Origin: Nitrospinota bacterium
Lineage (GTDB): Bacteria > UBA8248
Direction: 5' to 3'
DNA: 18,867 nucleotides
Assembly: GCA_011523725.1 (NCBI GenBank)
Contig: WTGD01000298.1
Location: 1-18,867, forward strand
The notes under the pieces were generated by a model. The model saw only the letters and a program-made list of their open reading frames with translations, had not been told where the DNA came from and searched no databases. The position numbers and the translations under genes are program-made. Positions 1 through 5,742 of the stretch are shown here, piece by piece. Every line of letters begins with the position of its first letter. Within the stretch, counting starts at the first letter, position 1.

Positions 1-166
1 CTCCCCCCTTGAGGGTCTGGCTTCCCGAGGGGAAAGCCAGACGAAGAGGCCGAGCGATTTGTGCGAAGGCCGATTCGGTGGGGGGAGCTTTATCTGTGGC
101 ATGTCCCCCCACCAACTCGCCTGCGGGCTTCGCCCTTGCCTCGTTGACTCCCCCTCAAGGGGGGAG
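1..166. repeat. Folded inverted-repeat element (MITE-like)
   Basis: The ends form a perfect 15-bp inverted repeat: CTCCCCCCTTGAGGG at 1-15 and its reverse complement at 152-166. Inside are further stems: GTCTGGCT (about 15-22) with AGCCAGAC just downstream, and a perfect 10-bp pair GGTGGGGGGA (77-86) / TCCCCCCACC (104-113). The whole unit could therefore fold into a branched structure. There is no plausible gene in it. Terminal inverted repeats plus internal structure suggest a non-autonomous mobile repeat or a REP-type intergenic element. The window starts exactly at its left end, so a target-site duplication cannot be tested here. Confidence 0.6.
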
Positions 167-223
167 TGAAATTCAAAAGCGTGCGCGCAACCCAAAATCA
201 CTTCCTGGGGGTTTTTCAACAAT

Positions 224-305
224 CCCTTGACAGGGGGGTATAAAAAAGCGATGCGCCCCTGCCGGGCGGGGAGGGCTTTGCCTTTTCTTGCCCCCCTGTC
301 AAGGG
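224..305. repeat. Short inverted-repeat element
   Basis: A perfect 15-bp inverted repeat, CCCTTGACAGGGGGG (224-238) and its reverse complement (291-305), encloses 52 bp containing a second G/C-rich hairpin-prone stretch around 255-275. It differs from the element at 1-166 but shares the C-run/TTGA/G-run style of ends. No gene is visible. It is likely another copy class of the intergenic repeats that fill 1-467. Confidence 0.55.
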
Positions 306-340
306 GGGGTAGGGGGGGTTGGTTTCGAGCCGATGAGGAG

Positions 341-367
341 GGCGGACACATCGGTCCGCCCCTACGA
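341..367. repeat. REP-like hairpin, GGCGGAC family
   Basis: The stem GGCGGAC (341-347) pairs with GTCCGCC (354-360) around the loop ACATCG, and is followed by CCTACGA. The 14-bp string GTCCGCCCCTACGA (354-367) recurs exactly at 2802-2815, so this is a dispersed palindromic repeat, not a chance hairpin. Confidence 0.55.
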
Positions 368-435
368 GATGCCGCGTTCGAAACGAGGCATAGCCCTGCG
401 CCTGTCCGGCTACGCAAGACGCGATGGTACTTGTA

Positions 436-459
436 GGGGAGGACCTGTGTGTCCTCCCC
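436..459. repeat. REP-like hairpin, variant stem
   Basis: A perfect 9-bp stem, GGGGAGGAC (436-444) with GTCCTCCCC (451-459), encloses the loop CTGTGT. It is a compensated variant of the GGCGGAC hairpins at 341 and 2788 (A-T for C-G) and is flanked by the same TGTAGG/CCCTAC edges. It lies 8 nt beyond the stop codon of the truncated amidase copy, where it could also act as an RNA 3'-end hairpin. Confidence 0.5.
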
Positions 460-464
460 CCATA

Positions 465-796
465 CCCCTACAGCGGCCCGAAATCGGGCGGGGGGATGCG
501 GCGCTTCGAAGCCGCCTCGTAGGTCGAGGCGATCTTGAGCAGGGCGTCCTCCCTGCCGGGTTCGGCGCGGAAGACGAGGGAAAACGGCAGGCCGGGCTCG
601 GGGATGGTGGTGGCCTGATCGTTGTGGGCGGAGACGAACCGCGTGCCGTCCTCGCTCAGCTCGAATACCGGATCGTACGTCGTGCGCACGTAGCCCGCCG
701 GCACGAGCACTTCCGTCAGCCCCGCGTTCGGCCCGCTCTGGGATTCGGGCCGTGAGTTCAGCAGGAGGCCGGGCTGGACAGCGCCTCCGATGATGG
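465..796. repeat. Left 332-bp direct repeat (duplicated amidase 3' end)
   Basis: Positions 465-796 match 2887-3218 in the same orientation with a constant offset of 2422 bp. Reading both copies side by side gives 5 substitutions and no gaps. The match ends abruptly on both sides (464 versus 2886, 797 versus 3219). The pair of copies brackets the AAA-PIN cassette. Confidence 0.95.
468..796 (-). pseudogene. Detached amidase C-terminal fragment
   Basis: Read on the minus strand, this segment encodes the last 108 residues and stop codon of the amidase at 2890-5202, with a single residue change (K for Q in the ALLxIAST motif). It has no start codon, no catalytic core and no upstream amidase sequence. 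The frame runs on to 1217 only because it crosses the antisense of the neighbouring ATPase gene. It retains the typical amidase C-terminal pattern (LPFSLVFRAEPGRED followed by an A-YEAASKRR-PP end). It is best read as a relic or displaced 3' end left when the AAA-PIN cassette entered or the locus was duplicated. Near-identity indicates a recent event or gene conversion. Confidence 0.85.
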
Positions 797-843
797 TGGT
801 AAGGGAGTTGGACTTGTCGACCGCATCGAGCCGAAGCGGTGGC

Positions 844-872
844 GTGAAAAAACGACCTTTCAATGCTATGCT
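844..872 (+). promoter_or_regulatory. Possible sigma70 promoter of the AAA-PIN pair
   Basis: GTGAAA (844-849) and TATGCT (867-872) are separated by 17 bp, each matching the sigma70 consensus at 4 of 6 positions. They lie about 43 bp before the GTG start at 915 and inside the cassette, so the cassette could carry its own promoter. Prediction by eye only. Confidence 0.35.
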
Positions 873-914
873 TCCGGGGATGAACAACCATGAGCCGCAA
901 AGGAAGAGACTGCC

Positions 915-2294
915 GTGAACAGCATCACCCTCAAGAATTTTCGCTGCTTCAGAGAGGAACAGACCGCCCGCCTGGCGCCGCTCACCCTCCTCGTGGGCGA
1001 GAACAGCACAGGCAAGACTTCCTTCATGGCCATGATCCGCGCGCTTTGGGATGTTTGTTATCGGGAACGAATCCCTGATTTCAAGGAGGAACCCTACGAT
1101 CTGGGGAGTTTCGACGAGATAGCTCACCACCGGGGTGGAAGAGGGGGCCGGGCCCATAGCTTCGAAGCAGGCTTCAATATTGACGGTAGCAGACGGAGCA
1201 ACGGCGACGAAGCGCAATCCTATAGCTTCAATATGACCTTTGGAAAGGATGGGAGCGCGCCAGTTCTTCGGAAAATAAAGTTTTTACGTGAAGATGTTTG
1301 GTTCGAGGTTCGTTATGCAGACCAGTCTCAGGAGATAAGTTTCGGGACACAAGAGGGCGGATGGATTACCAATTCTCCCCAAATCGGACCTAGTTTTATA
1401 CATGATCGCTTATCTTTTTTCTTCTGGTATGACTGGACTTTTCGAAACCAAGAGGATTTGAAAAGTCGAGCAGAACCGATAACAAAATCTGATCCCAAGA
1501 AACCTGCAAATGACGATCTAAAACGAATTGAGGAGCTAGGAGAAGTATTTCGTGAAGTAGGCTTTCGTGGTGCTTCAGGAAGGCCCTACGCAAGCGCTCC
1601 CGTTCGCTCCAAGCCCCGCAGAACCTATGATCCTTCACGCCAAAAACCCGAGGATCCTGAAGGTGACGATCTTCCCATGTATCTAGCTAGTTTGTCCCAT
1701 CCTGATCAAAAAAGATGGGATCGGCTGAAATGGAACAGGCTGAAAAAAGCGCTCGAAGACTTCGGAAAAGATGCAGGCTTGTTCGATGAAATACACATCC
1801 GACATCTCGGGAAAAGGGACAGCGAACCCTTTCAGGTACAAGTGAGAAAATCCGGTGGCAAAGAAAGAAGTCCAAAAGGCCCCCGACGCAACCTGATCGA
1901 CGTGGGCTATGGCGTCAGCCAAGTACTACCCGTCATATATAAATTACTGCAAGAAGAGACATCACCTATGTTCCTTCTGCAACAGCCAGAGGTGCACCTA
2001 CACCCCAGTGCCCAGGCGGCTCTGGGTAGTTTGTTCTGCCGGGTCGCTGACCCGGACCGACAATTGATCGTCGAAACGCACAGCGACTATCTTCTCGACA
2101 GGGTGCGGATGGACTTGCGCGATGGTGCCTCGGACCTGAAGCCCGATGACGTTTCTATTCTGTTCTTCGAGCGCGACGACTTGGACGTCCGCATTCATTC
2201 ACTTGGTTTTGACGAAGAAGGCAACGTCTTAGGCGCGCCGGATACCTACAGAAAATTCTTCATGGAAGAAACAAGTAAGTCTTTAGGTCTTTAA
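915..2294 (+). CDS. AAA/RecF-like ATPase of an ATPase-PIN pair
   Basis: This 459-residue protein belongs to the SMC/RecF-like AAA ATPases (AAA_15/AAA_21, close in style to DUF3696 proteins). Its N-terminus, MNSITLKNFRCF, is the typical first strand, followed by Walker A GENSTGKTS (residues 28-36). Residues 150-325 are a charged, poorly conserved middle region. A signature-like GYGVSQ (331-336), a Walker B FLLQQPE (353-359) ending in the catalytic Glu, a D-loop region and a switch His in ETHSDYL (H389) follow. The C-terminus (GFDEEGNVLGAP then FF) resembles DUF3696 tails. There is no TOPRIM or other nuclease domain, so any effector would be the PIN protein 5 nt downstream. The start is a GTG with AGGAAGAG about 6 nt upstream. 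The gene is more A/T-rich than its neighbours and lies between duplicated amidase ends, suggesting transfer. Anti-phage function is inferred from architecture. Confidence 0.85.
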   Translation: MNSITLKNFRCFREEQTARLAPLTLLVGENSTGKTSFMAMIRALWDVCYRERIPDFKEEPYDLGSFDEIAHHRGGRGGRAHSFEAGFNIDGSRRSNGDEAQSYSFNMTFGKDGSAPVLRKIKFLREDVWFEVRYADQSQEISFGTQEGGWITNSPQIGPSFIHDRLSFFFWYDWTFRNQEDLKSRAEPITKSDPKKPANDDLKRIEELGEVFREVGFRGASGRPYASAPVRSKPRRTYDPSRQKPEDPEGDDLPMYLASLSHPDQKRWDRLKWNRLKKALEDFGKDAGLFDEIHIRHLGKRDSEPFQVQVRKSGGKERSPKGPRRNLIDVGYGVSQVLPVIYKLLQEETSPMFLLQQPEVHLHPSAQAALGSLFCRVADPDRQLIVETHSDYLLDRVRMDLRDGASDLKPDDVSILFFERDDLDVRIHSLGFDEEGNVLGAPDTYRKFFMEETSKSLGL

Positions 2295-2299
2295 ATACT

Positions 2300-2776
2300 G
2301 TGTGTGCAATTCTTGATGCGAGCGTCCGTGATGAAGTGTTTATACCCAAAGCCCAGCGCTCAGAAGCAAGCGAGGGGTTTTTTAACTGGATCAATAAAGG
2401 CAAGGGACGTTTGGTAATTGGTGGCAAACTCAAAGCGGAACTATGTGAAAAGAAATTATTCCTAGAATGGGCGCGACAGGCGAGTCTGGCGGGTCGGCTT
2501 AGTGAAGTGGACGATATTGTCGTTAATCAAAGAACAGAAAAACTTGTAAATGAAGGCGGATACTGGTCGAATGATCCACATGTTCTAGCGTTGGCGCAAG
2601 TGAGCGGTGCGCGTTTGTTGTATGTGGATGATAGGAAATTAGAAAAGGACTTCAAGAACAAGAATTTGATTGATAGACCAGAAGGAAAGCTCTATCTGAC
2701 ACGATTTAGCGACAAATTCACGGTTAGCAAAAAGCGGCTGCTCAGAAACAGGGATTTGTGCCGCCCTTCAAGATGA
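2300..2776 (+). CDS. PIN-domain nuclease-like protein
   Basis: This 158-residue protein shows a PIN-type acidic constellation: D6 in ILDAS on the first strand, E47 in KLKAEL, D92 in SNDPHVLALA, and D110/D111 in LLYVDDRKLEKDF. PIN domains are metal-dependent RNases, common as toxin effectors. The length fits a single domain with a basic C-terminal tail (KKRLLRNRDLCR). It starts at a GTG 5 nt after the ATPase stop codon; this is the only plausible start, since an in-frame stop lies at 2276-2278. The tight spacing implies co-transcription. There is no small antitoxin gene next to it, so the ATPase is the likely partner and control element, rather than this being an ordinary VapBC pair. Family assignment is by motif; the exact PIN subfamily is not recognised. 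Confidence 0.75.
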   Translation: MCAILDASVRDEVFIPKAQRSEASEGFFNWINKGKGRLVIGGKLKAELCEKKLFLEWARQASLAGRLSEVDDIVVNQRTEKLVNEGGYWSNDPHVLALAQVSGARLLYVDDRKLEKDFKNKNLIDRPEGKLYLTRFSDKFTVSKKRLLRNRDLCRPSR

Positions 2777-2787
2777 TCAAGCAATCT

Positions 2788-2815
2788 GGGCGGACACGCA
2801 GGTCCGCCCCTACGA
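2788..2815. repeat. REP-like hairpin, GGCGGAC family
   Basis: GGGCGGAC (2788-2795) and GTCCGCCC (2802-2809) form an 8-bp stem around ACGCAG, followed by CTACGA. The string GTCCGCCCCTACGA is shared exactly with 354-367. It sits 12 nt after the PIN stop codon and about 80 nt beyond the amidase stop, in the convergent gap, where it could also help terminate or stabilise either transcript. Confidence 0.55.
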
Positions 2816-2886
2816 AACCTTGTAATACTCACTATTCAAGCCCCCCAACCGAGACGCGCCGTACAGGCATCTTTAATTTCGGCCAC

Positions 2887-3218
2887 CCCCTACAGCGGCC
2901 CGAAATCGGGCGGGGGGATGCGGCGCTTCGAAGCCGCCTCATACGTCGAGGCGATCTGGAGCAGGGCGTCCTCCCTGCCGGGCTCGGCGCGGAAGACGAG
3001 GGAAAACGGCAGGCCGGGCTCGGGGATGGTGGTGGCCTGATCGTTGTGGGCGGAGACGAACCGCGTGCCGTCCTCGCTCAGCTCGAATACCGGATCGTAC
3101 GTCGTGCGCACGTAGCCCGCCGGCACGAGCACTTCCGTCAGCCCCGCGTTCGGCCCGCTCTGGGATTCGGGCCGTGAGTTCAGCAGGAGGCCGGGCTGGA
3201 CAGCGCCGCCGATGATGG
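2887..3218. repeat. Right 332-bp direct repeat (intact amidase 3' end)
   Basis: This is the second copy of the repeat at 465-796 and forms the 3' end of the intact amidase gene. Differences by eye: two substitutions within 10 bp around 2941, then single ones at about 2959, 2983 and 3208. Recombination between the two copies would excise 2422 bp containing the AAA-PIN pair and leave one intact amidase. Confidence 0.95.
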
Positions 3219-5202
3219 CCGGCGGGAACGGCGTGTGCAGGCGCACGAGGGCGTCGAGGTCGTTCTCCAGGATGACCATCATGTCCACGCGGCGCAGAAG
3301 CTCGCGCAGCATGATGCGCTCGTTCACCCCCTGCCTGTGCCCGTGGGGGTTGCGCGGGTCCGAGACCTCCTCCCAGTTCCTGAAGGCGGCGCGGTGGTCG
3401 TCGCCCCAGAACTTCGAGCGCGCGTTGAGCTCGGGGAAGCCCGTGATGGTCTCTGCGAAGCCGCGCTCTTTCCAGTCCTCCGCCCGGCGCGAGAGGTACT
3501 GGTGGATGTGGTAGCGGAACGTCATGGCGAGTTCCTGCTGCTGCACGGTGGCGAGGTCGAGGTTTATCGGCTGCTCGATCCTGCCCTCGCCCATGGCGAG
3601 CATGTAGTCGATGGGCTGCATGTCGCCCGAACCGAAGACGACGCCCGGCGCGAACTCGGTGGGGACGATGGCCTCTGCGAATTCGGTGAAGAGCGGCCCG
3701 CCCTCGGGCGTGAGCCGGAACATGATGTCCGGCATGAAGACGGGGATGAGCCTCGCGAGCGCGCGGCGGAAATCCGTCTTCATTGTCTCGACCTCGGGGT
3801 CGCCCGCCCAGAGCGGGTCGGTGGATTCCAGCAGCTTCGCGCCGAGTTTTTCGCCCAGGACTTCCTTTATCTCCCTCGCCGCCGCGTTCACGATGGGCTC
3901 TTCGGATTTCGAACCCCTCGGATAGACCATCGACTCGCGGATGACGCCGATACGCACGCCCTCGAGCGCGCCCGCCTCCCCGCTCGTCCGTATGTGCGAC
4001 GCGTAGGGCGTATCCAGAACGGAGGAGCGCGGCACCGTCGTGAAAGGGTCGCGCGGGTCGTAATAGCCATTCACCGGGTCCTTGAGCGCGTCGAGCACCC
4101 TGGCGCAATCGGCAAGTGATTTCGTGATGACGCCGCTCCTGTCGCAGTAGATGTCCGCCCCGATGGCGCCGCCGTCGAAGCCGAGCATCGCCTTGTGCGG
4201 CAGGATGAGCGCGACGGCGTTGTGGTTCGAAGGCCCCCGGCACGACGCCCTCGTCTCCTCGCCCAGGCTCGCCATCACCATGTTCGTGCTCACCGAGAGG
4301 GCGGAGCCCGAACTCGAACCCAGAGAGGCCGCACGCGTGGTGTCGTAGGGGTTGGACGGGTTCCCGCCCCACGTGCTGCGCTGGTAGCCCAGGACGGAGG
4401 GCAGCACCTTCTCGGGCGCGTGCCGCCCGCCCGGATCCCCTGCGCGCCCGTTGTATTCGGTGCTCACGGCCTTGGCGAAGATGACGGCGCCCTTGTTCCG
4501 GAGCTGCTCGACGAGGATGTGGTCGCGCGCGGGAAAATCGATGTCATAGGCCGCGTCGCCACCGCCGGTGGAGCGCATGTCCTTCGTGTCGAAGGGGTCC
4601 TTGAAGGAGAACGTCACGCCGTACATCGGCATTTCTTCGAAGTCGGGATTCGCGCCGTATTCGGCGTCGAGCTCCGCCGCGCGCTCGATGGCGTCGGGGT
4701 AGTGGCGAAAGACCTCGCACATGGGCGGCGCGCCCGGCGGCAGCGGGCCTTCCGCGGGATGCCTGTCGAAATCGCCCTTGCAGGTGACGGAGCGCTCGCC
4801 TCTGATGTTCAGGGTGGCGAGGGCGTTCACCTGGCCCGCGTTCGGGATTCCGACGATCATGCCGTACTGCTGCTGGACTTCCGGGTCGGACGCGGTGGCT
4901 TCCATGCGGCCGAACTCGAGCGGGGGGCCTGCGTACTCTTCCAGATCGGGCAGGTGGTCGGATGCCTTCACCGTTTCGGTGGGAAACTCGATCGGCGCGC
5001 CGCCGCGCATCGTGCCCCTGGCTTCGGGAACGGGCGCGCCGTCTTCGGTGACGAGCATGCTGGCGACGCCGTTGTACGCGCGGACGCGCGCGAGGTACGC
5101 CTCGACCACCTGGGCGCACGTCGTGCGGCCGGCGCGAATCGCGGCGTGTAAGTCTTCGATGCTCGCTTCTTCGAGGCGGAACGCCCCGGTCCTGTCCTCC
5201 AT
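2890..5202 (-). CDS. Amidase-signature family hydrolase, large divergent form
   Basis: At 770 residues, this is longer than the usual 450-550 of the amidase-signature family, which hydrolyses carboxamides through a Ser-cisSer-Lys triad. The N-terminus has the familiar AIRAGRTTCAQVVEAYLARV helix. Lys201 (TFSFKDPFDTKD), Ser296 (SLGSSSGSA) and Ser320 (ETRASCRGPS) fit the triad; the two serines are 24 apart, the same spacing as S217-S241 in FAAH. The flanking glycines are altered (LGSSSG for GGSSGG, ETRASCR for DTGGSIR), and extra sequence lies at about residues 50-190 and 420-640. The C-terminal LPFSL and YEAASKRR motifs are standard. No signal peptide is seen, so it is probably cytoplasmic. The ATG start has AAAGGA 7 nt upstream and a good promoter at 5284-5312. 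It lies downstream of a TRAP permease and a peptidase on the same strand, suggesting hydrolysis of an imported amide. Substrate unknown. Confidence 0.85.
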   Translation of the reverse strand: MEDRTGAFRLEEASIEDLHAAIRAGRTTCAQVVEAYLARVRAYNGVASMLVTEDGAPVPEARGTMRGGAPIEFPTETVKASDHLPDLEEYAGPPLEFGRMEATASDPEVQQQYGMIVGIPNAGQVNALATLNIRGERSVTCKGDFDRHPAEGPLPPGAPPMCEVFRHYPDAIERAAELDAEYGANPDFEEMPMYGVTFSFKDPFDTKDMRSTGGGDAAYDIDFPARDHILVEQLRNKGAVIFAKAVSTEYNGRAGDPGGRHAPEKVLPSVLGYQRSTWGGNPSNPYDTTRAASLGSSSGSALSVSTNMVMASLGEETRASCRGPSNHNAVALILPHKAMLGFDGGAIGADIYCDRSGVITKSLADCARVLDALKDPVNGYYDPRDPFTTVPRSSVLDTPYASHIRTSGEAGALEGVRIGVIRESMVYPRGSKSEEPIVNAAAREIKEVLGEKLGAKLLESTDPLWAGDPEVETMKTDFRRALARLIPVFMPDIMFRLTPEGGPLFTEFAEAIVPTEFAPGVVFGSGDMQPIDYMLAMGEGRIEQPINLDLATVQQQELAMTFRYHIHQYLSRRAEDWKERGFAETITGFPELNARSKFWGDDHRAAFRNWEEVSDPRNPHGHRQGVNERIMLRELLRRVDMMVILENDLDALVRLHTPFPPAIIGGAVQPGLLLNSRPESQSGPNAGLTEVLVPAGYVRTTYDPVFELSEDGTRFVSAHNDQATTIPEPGLPFSLVFRAEPGREDALLQIASTYEAASKRRIPPPDFGPL

Positions 5203-5238
5203 GATGAGTCCTTTCGCTTGAGTCTCGTGTCGGTTCGC

Positions 5239-5254
5239 CCCTCCCGGCGGAGGG
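5239..5254 (-). other. Small leader hairpin of the amidase mRNA
   Basis: CCCTCC (5239-5244) and GGAGGG (5249-5254) form a 6-bp G/C stem with a 4-nt loop in the predicted amidase 5' untranslated region, some 37 nt before the start codon. It may only be local structure; no riboswitch-like conservation can be judged. Confidence 0.3.
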
Positions 5255-5283
5255 AGCTGTTTCCGGTTTCAGACGATGCGGGA

Positions 5284-5312
5284 ATACTAGGGGCGGCGCC
5301 CGGTTTTGGCAA
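5284..5312 (-). promoter_or_regulatory. Sigma70 promoter for the amidase gene
   Basis: On the minus strand, TTGCCA (5312-5307) and TAGTAT (5289-5284) are separated by exactly 17 bp. This predicts a start of transcription near 5277 and a leader of about 75 nt before the ATG at 5202. The amidase can therefore be transcribed independently of the upstream peptidase and TRAP genes. Confidence 0.6.
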
Positions 5313-5333
5313 CGGCGGGCGGGTTCACGCGGC

Positions 5334-5616
5334 GCATTTGCCCGTATTTGCCGTCCGCGCGGGTCCGGGGGATTCCGGTATGATGAAGGCGCCGGTCGCT
5401 TCGTCCGGGTGCAAGGGAATTTCCGAAAAATTCGATAAATTCAGATAAAATTCGATAAATTCACGGGGTTTTTCGATAAATTTCCGTAAATTTTCGAGGG
5501 GAAATGCGGGCAAATGCGGGGCGTCCCGGAGGCGAAAATCCCCCGCCCGAGAGACATCGCGAGGATACCACGGCCCCCGAGGCGCCCGCGCGGCGGCAAA
5601 TGCGCGTATTTGCGGG
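5334..5616. repeat. Scattered CAAATGC / GCATTTG repeats in the 540-bp spacer
   Basis: The 540 bp between the peptidase stop and the amidase start (5203-5742) hold no convincing gene. They contain repeated copies of a CAAATGCGGG-like unit in both orientations: GCATTTGCCCGTATTTGCC at 5334-5352, GAAATGCGGGCAAATGCGGG at 5501-5520, and GCAAAT/ATTTGC arms around GCGCGT at 5596-5613. The repeats suggest an intergenic repeat family or a multi-site binding region. The array at 5421-5500 lies among them. Confidence 0.45.
5421..5500. repeat. 10-bp-period array with TTCGATAAAT units
   Basis: Cut into tens from 5421, the units read TTCCGAAAAA, TTCGATAAAT, TCAGATAAAA, TTCGATAAAT, TCACGGGGTT, TTTCGATAAA, TTTCCGTAAA, TTTTCGAGGG. 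The core TTCGATAAA occurs at 5431, 5451 and 5472, that is at 20-21-bp steps or two helical turns. The A/T tracts are thus in helical phase, in otherwise GC-rich DNA. This could be intrinsically bent DNA or a set of same-face binding sites. It lies upstream of the amidase promoter. Confidence 0.5.
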
Positions 5617-5742
5617 CAGCTGCGGGGGCGATGGCGGAAATTTCGTGAACCGGCGTTTCCGTCGTGGAACCGGGGGCGGTTCACGCGCCGGCGCGTCCTG
5701 GAGAAATCATCGCAACCAGTTGATTCTTAACGCCTTACCGAT

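Noticed and set aside
288..755. Plus-strand open frame, also mirrored at 2758-3177
   Set aside because: Both are antisense to the amidase C-terminus; the similarity between them comes from the 332-bp duplication.
468..1217. A 249-residue minus-strand open frame
   Set aside because: Only its last 108 codons are amidase sequence; the rest is the antisense of the AAA ATPase gene, so it is scored as a gene fragment (468-796).
2300..2776. Classical VapC toxin of a VapBC pair
   Set aside because: There is no small antitoxin gene; the upstream partner is a 459-residue ATPase, so a standard VapBC label would mislead.
3235..4119. Long plus-strand frames opposite the amidase (also 4195-5151 and 2939-4372 minus)
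   Set aside because: High-GC shadow frames with Arg/Ala/His-rich low-complexity products overlapping a well-supported gene.
5421..5500. CRISPR array
   Set aside because: Units are about 10 bp with no spacers of 25-45 bp and no cas genes.
5325..5684. Minus-strand open frame of 119 codons in the spacer before the amidase
   Set aside because: No ribosome-binding site or domain; its composition follows the 10-bp repeats and GC-rich DNA.
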